A DNA stretch of 64,000 nt, from assembly GCA_037144355.1 (NCBI GenBank), contig JBAWWY010000001.1:434001-498000 (forward strand), read 5' to 3'. Every line of letters starts with the position of its first letter. Position 1 is the first letter of the stretch. Below the pieces are notes generated by a model that saw only the letters and a list, made by a program, of their open reading frames with translations, did no database searches and was not told where the DNA came from. Origin of the DNA: JBAWWY01 sp037144355. GTDB taxonomy: Bacteria > Bacillota > Clostridia > Peptostreptococcales > Anaerovoracaceae. The translations under genes were made by a program, and so were the position numbers. Shown here one piece after another: positions 31,988 to 41,446 of this stretch.

Positions 31988-33802
31988 TTAATTTCTATTT
32001 GAACTCCTACGTCTTTCAAGTTCCTTTAATAATTTCTTTCTTAATCTAATCTCAGTTGGCGTAATTTCAACCAATTCGTCGTCATTGATGAATTCCAGTG
32101 CTTCTTCCAGATTTAGAAGCCTTGGAGGTGCAAGCTTTACTGCATCGTCATTTCCTGACGATCTCATATTTGTTGCTTTTTTTGCCTTGCATGGATTTAC
32201 AACCATGTCTTCATTTCTACTATTCATTCCCACAATCATTCCTTCATAAACTTTTGTACCCGGATTAATGAATAGTGTCGCACGTTCTCCAATGCTGTTT
32301 AATGCATATGGTGTTGAAACCCCTTCTTCCTGTGAAATTATTACACCATTGGCCCTCATTGGTATATCGCCTTTATATTCCTCAAATTGGTGGAATCTTC
32401 TTACCAATGTTCCTTCGCCTCTTGTATCGTTGATAAATTCTGTTCTATATCCAAGAAGTCCTCTGGTAGGTACCAGATATTCCAGTTTTGAATATCCTTC
32501 CTTGCTGGACATCCCAATCATCATTCCTTTTCTAATATTCAATTTTGAAATTACTGAACCTGAATATTCTTCAGGAACAAGAACAATAACCTGTTCAACT
32601 GGTTCCATTAGTGTTTTGCCATCTTTGTGCATGATTACCTCAGGTTTTGATACTCCAATTTCGAATCCTTCTCTTCTCATATTCTCAAGAAGAATTGAAA
32701 GATGAAGTTCTCCCCTTCCTGATACTTTGAACCCATCGGTAGTATCGAGGGGTTCAACAAGCAATCCCACATTTACCTCAAGTTCTTTTTCCAGTCTTTC
32801 TTTAAGATGTCTTGAGGTCAGGAATTTTCCTTCTCTGCCAACAAATGGAGATTTATTTACAAGAAAATTCATGGACAAGGTTGGTTCCTCGATTAAAATC
32901 ATTGGAAGTGGATCCAAGTGCTTCTGCTCATTCAATGTTTCCCCGATGGAAATGTCCGATATTCCAGAGAAAACAACAATATCTCCACTTTCTGCCTCAG
33001 CCACTGGAACTCTCTTCATTCCCTTATATACGAATATCTGATTGATTTTCTGCATTTTAACGCTTCCATCAGCTTTTGTAACGGCTACGCTCTGTCCTTC
33101 ATGAAGTCTGCCCTTATATATTCTTCCGATTCCAAGCCTTCCAATATAATCATCATAGGCAAGAGTTGAAACCTGCATCTGTAGATGTTCCTTATTCTTG
33201 TTTGGATAGCTGTCCACATGCTTCAGGATAGCATCAAATAAAGGCGTTATATCAACGCTCTCGTCTGACATTTCCACCTTGGCCACACCTTCCTTGGTTA
33301 TCCCATATAATATAGGGAAATCCAGCTGTTCTGACGTTGCATCCAGTTCCATGAAGAGTTCATAAACCATGTCGACAACTTCGACTGCTCTTTCATCTTT
33401 CTTGTCTATTTTATTGATTAGAAGTATTGGGTTGAGTCCCAATTCCAATGACTTTTGTAGAACGAATCTAGTTTGCGGCATTGGACCTTCGCTGCAGTCA
33501 ACTAAAAGAATAACTGTATCAACCGTCTTGATTATTCTTTCAACTTCGGATGAAAAATCTGCATGTCCCGGTGTATCTACAATATTGATTTTGACATCCT
33601 TGTACATAACAGAACAATTCTTTGAGTAAATGGTTATTCCTCTTTCTCTTTCTATGTCATTGCTATCCATCACACATGTAACCATTTCCTGGTTCTCTCT
33701 GAAAACTCCGCTTTGTGATAAAAATGCATCCACCAAAGTTGATTTTCCAGCATCTACGTGTGCAATCACCGCAATATTAATTATTTTTTGTTTTCTTCCC
33801 AC
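31988..33802 (-). CDS. typA: Ribosome-associated GTPase TypA/BipA
   Basis: A 604-aa translational GTPase related to EF-G and LepA, involved in ribosome assembly and stress adaptation. G motifs are AHVDAGKST (G1), the DSNDIERERGITI switch region, DTPGHADF (G3) and NKIDK (G4). The EF-G-like domains and the BipA-specific C-terminal domain follow (TRGLLGYRTEF near residue 450, NSRNEDMVVNPCKAKK near 540). The start is GTG at 33802 with AGG six bases upstream. A -10-like TATAAT at 33850-33845 lies upstream, though its -35 is poor. Confidence 0.96.
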   Translation of the reverse strand: MGRKQKIINIAVIAHVDAGKSTLVDAFLSQSGVFRENQEMVTCVMDSNDIERERGITIYSKNCSVMYKDVKINIVDTPGHADFSSEVERIIKTVDTVILLVDCSEGPMPQTRFVLQKSLELGLNPILLINKIDKKDERAVEVVDMVYELFMELDATSEQLDFPILYGITKEGVAKVEMSDESVDITPLFDAILKHVDSYPNKNKEHLQMQVSTLAYDDYIGRLGIGRIYKGRLHEGQSVAVTKADGSVKMQKINQIFVYKGMKRVPVAEAESGDIVVFSGISDISIGETLNEQKHLDPLPMILIEEPTLSMNFLVNKSPFVGREGKFLTSRHLKERLEKELEVNVGLLVEPLDTTDGFKVSGRGELHLSILLENMRREGFEIGVSKPEVIMHKDGKTLMEPVEQVIVLVPEEYSGSVISKLNIRKGMMIGMSSKEGYSKLEYLVPTRGLLGYRTEFINDTRGEGTLVRRFHQFEEYKGDIPMRANGVIISQEEGVSTPYALNSIGERATLFINPGTKVYEGMIVGMNSRNEDMVVNPCKAKKATNMRSSGNDDAVKLAPPRLLNLEEALEFINDDELVEITPTEIRLRKKLLKELERRRSSNRN

Positions 33803-33858
33803 AATTTACCTGCTTTCGATATTTTGATTTTATTTTGATTAAGTATTATAACATAATT

Positions 33859-33888
33859 TTGACAGAAGTGGTTATTAAATGTTAGAAT
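33859..33888 (+). promoter_or_regulatory. Sigma-A-type promoter for the plsC-methyltransferase pair
   Basis: -35 TTGACA (33859-33864) and -10 TAGAAT (33883-33888), 18-base spacer. It overlaps the region from which typA is transcribed divergently. Confidence 0.65.
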
Positions 33889-33944
33889 AAGGGCTGATGA
33901 TTAAGCTATATAAAGGTTTATAGGGGAAAATGGAGTAGATTTAT

Positions 33945-34652
33945 ATGAGAACAATTATTTGGTTTGTTTATTTTTGGCTTCACTTATTGTATATATCTGG
34001 AAGCATGCTTAGGGCTGCCTCGCTTTCAAAATCTGGAAAGTCCAAAGAACTTTATAGTCTTTTATCGAAAATCACATTCCAATGGGCGAGGAATCTTCTT
34101 TGGGTTGCAGGAGTCAAAATTGAGGCAAGTGGTCTTGAAAACATTCCTGATGAGCCAGTTGTCTTTGTTTCAAACCATCAAGGGGATTTTGACATACCAA
34201 TTTTGTTTTTTGTATTGAAGAAGCCTATCGGTTTCGTCGCAAAGATAGAAATTCTTAAAATGCCTTTGATAAGAACATGGATGAAACTCTTAAAATGTAT
34301 ATTCATTGACAGGAATGATGTTCGTCAGACTTTAAACGCCTTGGGAAGCGCCTCGGAAATATTGAAAGATGGACGCTCTCTGCTTATTTTCCCAGAAGGT
34401 ACCAGAAGTAAAAGTTCTGAAATCAATGAATTCAAAGCTGGTGCATTTAAAGTTGCATTGAGTTCTTCAGCTCCCATAGTTCCAATACTAATCGATGGCA
34501 GCTATAAAATAATGGAAAGCCAAGGCTTTTGGATCAAGCCTGGGGTAGTTTCAGTAAAGGTACTTCCCCAGATTATTACCAAAGACATGTCTAGAGAAAG
34601 AGCAAAAGGTCTCGGCGATGAAATAAAAGAATTATTACTGGCAAGCAGGTAG
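33945..34652 (+). CDS. plsC: 1-acyl-sn-glycerol-3-phosphate acyltransferase
   Basis: A 235-aa membrane-associated enzyme that adds the second acyl chain to lysophosphatidic acid, giving phosphatidic acid for phospholipids. The acyltransferase motifs are VSNHQGDFDIP near residue 76 (the NHxxxxD catalytic pair, with Q after H), FIDRNDVRQ near 125, LIFPEGTRS near 150 and APIVPILIDGS near 178. One N-terminal hydrophobic segment is present. Three bases separate it from the following methyltransferase gene. Confidence 0.92.
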   Translation: MRTIIWFVYFWLHLLYISGSMLRAASLSKSGKSKELYSLLSKITFQWARNLLWVAGVKIEASGLENIPDEPVVFVSNHQGDFDIPILFFVLKKPIGFVAKIEILKMPLIRTWMKLLKCIFIDRNDVRQTLNALGSASEILKDGRSLLIFPEGTRSKSSEINEFKAGAFKVALSSSAPIVPILIDGSYKIMESQGFWIKPGVVSVKVLPQIITKDMSRERAKGLGDEIKELLLASR

Positions 34653-34655
34653 GAT

Positions 34656-35864
34656 ATGGAAAAGTATTTGGAATTAATAGGCAAATTAATATATGAGCAA
34701 AATATTAACAGGATTGTTTTTTCCAATTGCAGGAATAAAAGCAACCCTGTCAAGCGTGTTGCTGTCAGGCCGATCCTAATAAAGAATATAGTAAACTATC
34801 AATGTGAATTCCACACAACCAACAAGGTAATACATAAAAACTTCAATGGTGATGATTTCATTTTGGAATCTTCGCGTTTGATTGATGATGAATACAAGCA
34901 GGTTAATATTTTTACGGAAAGCATTGAATATCAGGTTTTCGCCGGATCTAGAAACTCAGCCAGCATTAAGCAAGTTAAAATTGACAAGGCTGGTCAATCT
35001 CCCCATTCAATAAGCGCGCGTATTTCAAAAAATATAATGTCACATGACAATAAAAAGAATCTTATCCTTGCTGAAGGTGTTCCTTGCGATTTTCTCGTTC
35101 TCCTTGGTGTAATGAGAGAAGATGGTTCTGTGAATAAGAGTCATTATAACAAGTTTCGACAAATCAACCGTTTTTTAGAAATTGTGGATGAAGTCGTTTC
35201 CAGCCTTCCAAAAGAAAAACAACTTACTATTGTGGATTTTGGCTGTGGAAAAGCATATCTTACCTTTGCCTTGTATTATTATCTTTGCGTTAAAAAGGGA
35301 TATGATGTCGAAATTGTAGGTTTGGACTTGAAAGAAGATGTGATCGAGTTCTGCAATAAAACCGCTGTTTCACTAAAATATACAGACTTGAGTTTTAAAT
35401 TGGGCGACATCGCTGATTTCTCTGAATTTCAAGAGGTCGATATGGTGGTTACCCTCCATGCCTGTGATACTGCTACAGACTTCGCCTTAATTAAAGCGGT
35501 AAAGTGGAATGCTTCTGTGATTCTATCCGTTCCATGTTGCCAGCATGAATTGTTTGACCAGGTAAAAAACACATACAATGAATCTCTTTTGAAGTATGGT
35601 ATTCTCAAGGAAAGATTTTCATCTATACTTACTGATGGTCTACGTGGCCTGAAACTCGAAGAGTTCGGCTATGATGTTAAAATGCTGGAGTTTACCAGCC
35701 TAACCCATACAGCAAAAAATATAATGATACGTGGAGTGAGGGACAACTCAAAATCCGACTCTAATTCCAAGTTGATTGCAAGCTCTGCCAAGGCGAAAAT
35801 CCAGTTTGACCAGCTGGTTGAATTTTGGAATGTAAATCCAACTATTTCCAAAATGACCAGGTAA
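34656..35864 (+). CDS. SAM-dependent methyltransferase (PF13679-like)
   Basis: A 402-aa protein with an uncharacterised N-terminal half and a class I methyltransferase fold in the second half. The SAM-binding motif I is VDFGCGKAYLTFALYYY near residue 189, an acidic VGLDLK strand follows near 222, and VTLHACDTATDFAL and SVPCCQHEL lie near 265 and 292. The last two segments are typical of the methyltransferase_32 family found in bacteria and eukaryotes, often suspected to act on RNA. The substrate is unknown. It shares promoter and terminator with plsC. Confidence 0.78.
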   Translation: MEKYLELIGKLIYEQNINRIVFSNCRNKSNPVKRVAVRPILIKNIVNYQCEFHTTNKVIHKNFNGDDFILESSRLIDDEYKQVNIFTESIEYQVFAGSRNSASIKQVKIDKAGQSPHSISARISKNIMSHDNKKNLILAEGVPCDFLVLLGVMREDGSVNKSHYNKFRQINRFLEIVDEVVSSLPKEKQLTIVDFGCGKAYLTFALYYYLCVKKGYDVEIVGLDLKEDVIEFCNKTAVSLKYTDLSFKLGDIADFSEFQEVDMVVTLHACDTATDFALIKAVKWNASVILSVPCCQHELFDQVKNTYNESLLKYGILKERFSSILTDGLRGLKLEEFGYDVKMLEFTSLTHTAKNIMIRGVRDNSKSDSNSKLIASSAKAKIQFDQLVEFWNVNPTISKMTR

Positions 35865-35878
35865 TTTATTGAAATATC

Positions 35879-35921
35879 AAGGGGACAGGCATTATGCGCT
35901 AAATAATATCCCGTCCCTTTT
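35879..35921 (+). terminator. Intrinsic terminator after the plsC-methyltransferase pair
   Basis: Stem AAGGGGAC (35879-35886) with GTCCCTTT (35913-35920), including one G-U pair and a 26-base loop, followed by T. It ends 14 bases after the methyltransferase stop, before the convergent ung gene. Confidence 0.6.
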
Positions 35922-35970
35922 CAACCATTAATCAAGTCTGTAATATATCGATCAATCTTCAATCAAATAA

Positions 35971-36639
35971 TTAATCTTTAATTTTCCAGTTTATCTCTTC
36001 TCCAGACTCTTTCAAGAATTCATTGGTTTTAGAAAAATGCCGGCAACCCCAGAATCCATTGTGCGCGGATAGAGGGCTTGGATGTGCCGCCTTCAAAATC
36101 AAATGCTTATTATTAGTTATCAATTGCTCTTTTATCTTGGCATTATTGCCCCATAGGATAAAAACGACAGGTTTTTCCCTATTGTTCAATTCTGAAATTA
36201 TTCTATCTGTGAATTTTTCCCAGCCTTTTCCCTTATGAGAATTCGCTTCTCCATCTCTTACTGTTAAAACGGTGTTGAGCAATAGCACCCCTTCCTTTGC
36301 CCAGTCTGTAAGGCAGCCATGTGAAGGAGGATCTATATTTATGTCGGTCTTTATTTCCTTGTAGATATTTTTTAAAGAAGGTGGAATTTCTATTCCTTTT
36401 CTAACAGAAAAACATAAACCATGGGCCTGGCCTTTTTCATGATAAGGGTCCTGGCCAATAATAACTGCTTTGACTTTATTGTAAGGAGTTAGCTTTAGTG
36501 CATTGAAGATTTCACTTTTGTCGGGATAGACAATTTTATTTTTATATTCATCAACCAAAAATCTTCTGAGATTCAAGTAATATTCCTTATCAAATTCGCC
36601 TTCCAATATATTGTCCCAGTCATTATCTAATTTAAACAT
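35971..36639 (-). CDS. ung: Uracil-DNA glycosylase, family 1
   Basis: Removes uracil from DNA to start base-excision repair. The 222-aa protein has the water-activating motif GQDPYHEKGQAHGLCFSV (residues about 62-79), LLLNTVLTVRDGEANSH near 120 and the DNA-intercalating loop HPSPLSAHNGFWGCRHF near 186. These are complete family 1 signatures. The gene is alone, with GGAG eight bases before its ATG, downstream of the permease terminator. Confidence 0.97.
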   Translation of the reverse strand: MFKLDNDWDNILEGEFDKEYYLNLRRFLVDEYKNKIVYPDKSEIFNALKLTPYNKVKAVIIGQDPYHEKGQAHGLCFSVRKGIEIPPSLKNIYKEIKTDINIDPPSHGCLTDWAKEGVLLLNTVLTVRDGEANSHKGKGWEKFTDRIISELNNREKPVVFILWGNNAKIKEQLITNNKHLILKAAHPSPLSAHNGFWGCRHFSKTNEFLKESGEEINWKIKD

Positions 36640-36714
36640 CTATCGCTCTCCTATTTTTACTCATCATCTGTAAGAATCAATTCCTATTTGCCATGTTAAT
36701 TGATTTTATCACAA

Positions 36715-36747
36715 AAATATGGCTTCGATTAAATCGAAGCCATATTT
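36715..36747 (-). terminator. Strong intrinsic terminator after the amino acid permease
   Basis: A perfect 15-bp stem (AAATATGGCTTCGAT with ATCGAAGCCATATTT) with a 3-base loop; on the minus strand it continues into TTTTT. It ends 29 bases after the permease stop and separates it from ung. Confidence 0.88.
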
Positions 36748-36775
36748 ATTATTAAATTTCTTACGTATTATATTA

Positions 36776-38254
36776 TTATTTCAGAAGAGGTGGGAACTTC
36801 AAGTCAAATGAAGTTTCATCTTCTGCAAGTTTGATTGTTCTAATCTTGCCCATTTTTGAAGCAATTTTAAAGAATATTGCAGGCAATACGCAAGCAGGAA
36901 TAGCCAGCCAAAGAACTGGTCTAAGATCAGGCTGCCATGCAAGGAAGAATAGAGCAAAACACATCAATAAAAATCCGAAAACTGGTAGTGCTGGATAAAG
37001 TGGTGTTTTTGCCTTTAATACGGTTTTAACATCATATCCCCTGGCAGTAAGTTTTCTTCTCATTATGATTTGTGCTGCGATAATTGACAACCAGCATATT
37101 GTTCCAGTGAAACCGGACATGCTGAGCAAGTATGCATAAAGATTTGAAGCTGGTAGGAAATATCCAAGTGCCAGTACAAACCACATTGGTATGATTGTGA
37201 AAATTGTTGCAAATTGTGGAGTGTGGAATTTGTTAAGTCTCATGAATTGTCTTGGAGCAAGTCCTTCGACAGCAAGTCCATAAAGAGCTCTAACTGTTCC
37301 ATAAACACCTGAATTTGCGCAACTGAAGGCTGCAATCATAGTTACAATTGTAAACATGCTGGCTGCCCAGTTTAAGCCGTATTTTGCAAGAGCAGTACTA
37401 AATACTGAATCTGCAAGTCCTGCTTCAGAGTAAGGAAGAATCATAACTAGAAGCAATAAAGGAATAACGTAGATTGCAATTATTCTGTAAGTAACAGCTT
37501 TGCAAGCTCTAGGTACATTCACTTCTGGATTCTGAGTTTCAGCTGCCGCAAGTCCGATAATTTCCGAACCTTGGAAGTTGACAAGAATCATTGTCATGGT
37601 AGTTAGTACGATAAATCCACCAAATGGGAACAATGCGTCATAAACCGATGAATTACCGTGGTTTAAAAGAACATCGAATCCAATTGGAGTTCCGCCGATA
37701 ACACCAAATATGATTCCAACTGCACAAACTGAGAATACAACTACTGCTGAAATTTTAATAATGGCAAGTATAGATTCAATATGGCCAAACCAACTTACCT
37801 GATAAATATTGATTAATGTTATAAGTCCCATAAATATGACTGACCAAGCAAACGGACTCCAAGGTATGAACAGGTTCATCAAGATTCCACATGCCAAAGC
37901 TTCTGCTGGGCAATATGCAACCCAGTTGGCCCAATATGACCAACCTACTCCGGCTGCCGCACTAGGTCCTATGAACTCCCTAGTGTAGGAGATGAAGGAT
38001 CCACGTCTTGGAAGATTGACAAGCAATTCTCCAAAAGACATCATTACCGCGTAAACTATTAAACCGCCTAAGGCATAAGCAAAAGCTGCGGCAGGTCCTA
38101 CCTCTGCAATTGTATATCCAGAACCTAGGAAATAACATGAACCTATGATTCCACCCAAGGCTATGAGTGATACGTGCCATGCTTGAATTCCACGATTAAG
38201 CGTTCTTTCTTCCGGATCAATGTGATCAAGAGTCGGCATAACTTTGTTTGACAT
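36776..38254 (-). CDS. Amino acid permease, APC superfamily
   Basis: A 492-aa transporter with 12 membrane spans. The N-terminal cytoplasmic segment leads into the first span with the broken-helix motif IALGGIIGSCYFLGSG near residue 32, the amine/carboxylate-binding site of APC transporters. The PRRGSFISYTREFIGP stretch near 82 and EIIGLAAAETQNPEVNVPRA near 230 (acidic patch) resemble the AAT subgroup. Substrate cannot be read from sequence; tryptophan or other amino acids are possible. Expressed alone, with AAAGGAGG upstream and a strong terminator downstream. Confidence 0.88.
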   Translation of the reverse strand: MSNKVMPTLDHIDPEERTLNRGIQAWHVSLIALGGIIGSCYFLGSGYTIAEVGPAAAFAYALGGLIVYAVMMSFGELLVNLPRRGSFISYTREFIGPSAAAGVGWSYWANWVAYCPAEALACGILMNLFIPWSPFAWSVIFMGLITLINIYQVSWFGHIESILAIIKISAVVVFSVCAVGIIFGVIGGTPIGFDVLLNHGNSSVYDALFPFGGFIVLTTMTMILVNFQGSEIIGLAAAETQNPEVNVPRACKAVTYRIIAIYVIPLLLLVMILPYSEAGLADSVFSTALAKYGLNWAASMFTIVTMIAAFSCANSGVYGTVRALYGLAVEGLAPRQFMRLNKFHTPQFATIFTIIPMWFVLALGYFLPASNLYAYLLSMSGFTGTICWLSIIAAQIIMRRKLTARGYDVKTVLKAKTPLYPALPVFGFLLMCFALFFLAWQPDLRPVLWLAIPACVLPAIFFKIASKMGKIRTIKLAEDETSFDLKFPPLLK

Positions 38255-38439
38255 TATTTTTCCTCCTTTAAAATAGTATGAATAGTACGATAATTAAACT
38301 TGCAAGTAAGATGCCAAGTTTTTTATGTTACATTATCCATTTACATTGCGGATAATAAACAACTAATTGGGGGCCATTGTTGCAAAGCAATATGAATTGT
38401 TGTCAATTTTGGGAATTTATCGTTCATTTTTGAGAATTA

Positions 38440-39699
38440 TTAAAGAACCGATGTCACCAGCATTATCAATGATAGTATAATAAGCACGATAATTGTTGTC
38501 CAGCATATAATATTGCCAAGTCCCTTGTTGACATGCTTTCCCATTATTTCCTTGTTGTTGATTATTATAATCATGAATATCAAGACAACAGGCAATAGAA
38601 TACCATTTAGTCTTTGGGACCAAAGGGAAATTTCAATAAGGGGTGCGCCAGGGATTAAAATTATGCCTGCGCCAACAATGATAATGAATGAATAAAGCCA
38701 GTAAAACTGTGGTGCTTCCTTCCATGTCTTATCAATGCCTGCTTCAAATCCAAGAGCCTCGCATACAAAGAAGGCTGTTGCAACAGGTAAAATTACCGCT
38801 GCAAATATGGATGCCACAAACAATCCAAAAGCAAATACAGCCGAGGCGAGTTCTCCAGCAAATGGTTTCAAGGCTATAGCTGCGTCGCTGGCGTTATTTA
38901 TTATGGTTCCCTGACCATTTACATATAAAGTTGAGCCGCAAGCAACCATGATGAAAAATGCCACGACAACTGTAGCTATACAGCCAACCAGCACGTCAAT
39001 CAAGGTATACTTGTAATCTTCAATCTTCAGTCCCTTTTCAATTACTGCTGATTGGATGTAAAATTGCATCCAGGGAGCAATTGTGGTCCCAATTAAACCT
39101 ACTATCATGGAAATATATCCAAACTGGAATTCGATCTGTGGATGCATCATTGCTGCTCCCACTTCGCTCCAGTCAGGTTTTCCCAATATTGCAGCGAATA
39201 TATAAGAAAGCAATGCGACGCTGAAACCTAGAAATATCCTTTCAGCAATCTTGTAATTTCCTTTTACCACTAGAAACCAAACAAAAATACCGGCAAGTGG
39301 CACCGATATGTATTTTGCAACTCCGAAAATTTCCATGCTTCCAGCCACTCCCGCAAACTCAGTCGTCACATTTGAAAGGTTTGACAAAAGCAAGGCAAGA
39401 GACATGAAGAAGGTGATTTTTATTCCAGCCGTCTCCCTGATTAGATCCGCGAGTCCTTTGCCGGTTACTATGCCCATCCTTGTATTCATCTCTTGTACAA
39501 TAAACAAGACAATGAAGGCGGGTATAAGGGTCCAAAGCAACTTATATCCATAAGTTGCTCCAGCAACGGCATATGTGGTTATTCCTCCAGCATCGTTGTC
39601 TACGCTTCCTGTTACAATCCCAGGGCCCATTATAGCTAGAAAGAATAAAAGTTTTTTTACAAAACCAGATCTTTTGTTATTTTCCTTGGTGGTAAGCAT
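38440..39699 (-). CDS. Nramp-related transporter with a magnesium-type (NRMT-like) binding site
   Basis: A 419-aa membrane protein of the Nramp/SLC11 fold with about 11 spans. Classical Nramps bind Mn2+/Fe2+ with DPGN on helix 1 and MPH on helix 6. Here helix 1 reads D36-A-G-G39 and helix 6 A208-P-W210: the aspartate remains, but asparagine, methionine and histidine are replaced by Gly, Ala and Trp. Loss of the methionine and a wider site are features of the Nramp-related magnesium transporters described in Clostridia and Eggerthella. Two bases follow the MgtE-N/CBS gene, which supports magnesium. Substrate is inference. Confidence 0.82.
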   Translation of the reverse strand: MLTTKENNKRSGFVKKLLFFLAIMGPGIVTGSVDNDAGGITTYAVAGATYGYKLLWTLIPAFIVLFIVQEMNTRMGIVTGKGLADLIRETAGIKITFFMSLALLLSNLSNVTTEFAGVAGSMEIFGVAKYISVPLAGIFVWFLVVKGNYKIAERIFLGFSVALLSYIFAAILGKPDWSEVGAAMMHPQIEFQFGYISMIVGLIGTTIAPWMQFYIQSAVIEKGLKIEDYKYTLIDVLVGCIATVVVAFFIMVACGSTLYVNGQGTIINNASDAAIALKPFAGELASAVFAFGLFVASIFAAVILPVATAFFVCEALGFEAGIDKTWKEAPQFYWLYSFIIIVGAGIILIPGAPLIEISLWSQRLNGILLPVVLIFMIIIINNKEIMGKHVNKGLGNIICWTTIIVLIILSLIMLVTSVL

Positions 39700-39701
39700 G
39701 T

Positions 39702-40955
39702 CTACCTCTTTCTTCTAGCTCTCAATAAATTGAATACAACATCGTTTATTACAACAACGCCAGATAAAACTTCGTCTTCATCCACAACCGGTACAGCTAG
39801 AAGGCTATATTTGGAAATTATTTCATTTATTGAAGCTAACTTGTCGGTATCATATACGTAAATAACATCGTCGCTCATTATTTCTTTCAATTTTGAGTTT
39901 GGATCGGAAACAATGATGTCCCTCAGCGATACTGTAGCCAGTAATTTTTCCGATGAATTAACAACATAGATATAATATATAGCTTCTGGGTCTGGTTTCT
40001 GCTCACGCAATTCTTCTATTACATGGGCAACCGTATCTTCTTCATTGAAATGGATAAAATCTGTCGACATTATACTTCCTACAGAATTGTCCGGATAATC
40101 CATCAACTCTCTAACTTCTGTTGATGCTTCGATCTCCATTTCAGCCAGTATTGCTTCAACCTGATCTTCTCGCAACTCATCCAATAAATCCGCTGCTTCA
40201 TCTGCAGGCATTTTTTCAAGCAAATCTGCAGCGCTGGCAACGCTCATATTCTGGATCATTGCCTTTTGAACATCTGGTTCCAACTCTTCAAGTACATCCG
40301 CAGCTTTTTCCTGATCAAGGGAACTGAATATGGCAATCTGGGTATTTCTATCCAACTCTTCGATAATATCGGCGAGGTCGGATGGATGTAATTTTGACAA
40401 ATTTGAATAATCTTTTGAAAGTTTAATTCCAGCATGTCCTAAATCAACAGTCTCCACATCTTCCCACAAAATAAGGTGGTTTGGTATTGTTGCCTTGAAT
40501 ATTTTTAAGATTCTCATCAATAGCTTGGCTATTCCCAAGCGTCTCAATAATCCTTGCACTCCCACATCTACAGCTACCATATATGTTCCATTGGACAATA
40601 TGGCCATTCTAACATCATTAACCCTTACAAGTTTTCTTCCATCCATGTCAACAAGCTGCCTGTCCTGAATATTTTTTCCAATAGTAAGCACTTGCAGTTT
40701 TTCAATATCTATATCCAATGGATCATTGCAATTAAATACATACTGGCCCATGACCTTGTCTATCTTGAAATTAGAAAAGTCAAACGTCTTTAAGCCGTCC
40801 TTGGTTTTTAAAATAACCGCAACTACTTTTGGCCGTATGTAATCAGGACTGAATTCTACAATCAAATCCATTACTTTCCCAATTTTCTTTCCAAAATCAT
40901 TTACAGTTTTTCTGCCTATTATCCTGCTAAAATAGAAAGTTGAAACATTTGTCAT
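39702..40955 (-). CDS. Soluble PRC-barrel / MgtE-N / CBS protein, probable magnesium sensor of the Nramp-like transporter
   Basis: A 417-aa protein with no membrane span. Residues 10-65 and about 95-150 look like PRC-barrel domains. Residues 185-285 form an MgtE-N superhelix (HPSDLADIIEELD, then helices rich in ADVLEEL and ADLLEKMPADEAADLLDEL). Residues 290-412 hold a CBS pair (SVGSIMSTDFIHF, LAVPVVDEDEVLSGVVVINDV). In MgtE the N and CBS domains bind Mg2+ and close the channel; here they are freed from any channel domain and placed two bases before the Nramp-like gene, so a gating or regulatory role is inferred. Stop is TAG. Confidence 0.85.
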   Translation of the reverse strand: MTNVSTFYFSRIIGRKTVNDFGKKIGKVMDLIVEFSPDYIRPKVVAVILKTKDGLKTFDFSNFKIDKVMGQYVFNCNDPLDIDIEKLQVLTIGKNIQDRQLVDMDGRKLVRVNDVRMAILSNGTYMVAVDVGVQGLLRRLGIAKLLMRILKIFKATIPNHLILWEDVETVDLGHAGIKLSKDYSNLSKLHPSDLADIIEELDRNTQIAIFSSLDQEKAADVLEELEPDVQKAMIQNMSVASAADLLEKMPADEAADLLDELREDQVEAILAEMEIEASTEVRELMDYPDNSVGSIMSTDFIHFNEEDTVAHVIEELREQKPDPEAIYYIYVVNSSEKLLATVSLRDIIVSDPNSKLKEIMSDDVIYVYDTDKLASINEIISKYSLLAVPVVDEDEVLSGVVVINDVVFNLLRARRKR

Positions 40956-41088
40956 TTTCTAACTCTCCTTTCTTACTTATATTTGAATTGCAACAAAATT
41001 ATCGAAGCATGATTTCAATCCTTCGAATTATGTATACGTATTGTAAAATTTTCCGACATTTCGAATAAACTTAAGCCCTTAGTGTTCC

Positions 41089-41424
41089 TTATAGTGGGAA
41101 AACAACTGTCAAAAGCATTTTGAATTTTTCTACTGCAAACAATGCATGGGGAATGTTTTTCGGCATAATTATAGTTTCCCCGACCTTCACCATATGTTTT
41201 TCATTCCCTATTGTGATTTCAGTATTGCCATCTATTACATAGACCATTGCATCTCCAGAAGACGCATGAGAGCTTATCTCCTCACCCTTGTCGAAGGCGA
41301 ATAGAGTTATACTAACGCCTTTCCCCTGGGATAGCGTTCTGCTTACAACTTGACCATCTTGATATGAAACCAGTGAAGCCAAATCAACAACCTTGGAAAA
41401 TTCTATATTTTTAATACATTCCAT
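41089..41424 (-). CDS. Cupin-domain protein
   Basis: A 111-aa single-domain cupin. The metal-binding residues of motif 1 are only partly kept (EEISSHASSGDAMVYVIDG; one histidine), and motif 2 reads VGETIIMPKNIPHALFA with a terminal histidine. Small cupins of this kind are common in anaerobes, usually of unknown function. A GGAG site lies eight bases before the ATG. Its neighbours are metal transporters, but no link can be shown. Confidence 0.8.
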   Translation of the reverse strand: MECIKNIEFSKVVDLASLVSYQDGQVVSRTLSQGKGVSITLFAFDKGEEISSHASSGDAMVYVIDGNTEITIGNEKHMVKVGETIIMPKNIPHALFAVEKFKMLLTVVFPL

Positions 41425-41446
41425 CGTCAGTCTCCTAAGATATCGA

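Noticed and set aside
38255..38439. A regulatory element in the 185-bp gap before the amino acid permease
   Set aside because: I see a ribosome site and A/T-rich DNA but no convincing promoter pair, hairpin or operator.
40956..41088. A magnesium (M-box) or manganese riboswitch before the MgtE-N/CBS gene
   Set aside because: The 133-bp gap has no recognisable conserved riboswitch segments or terminator hairpin.
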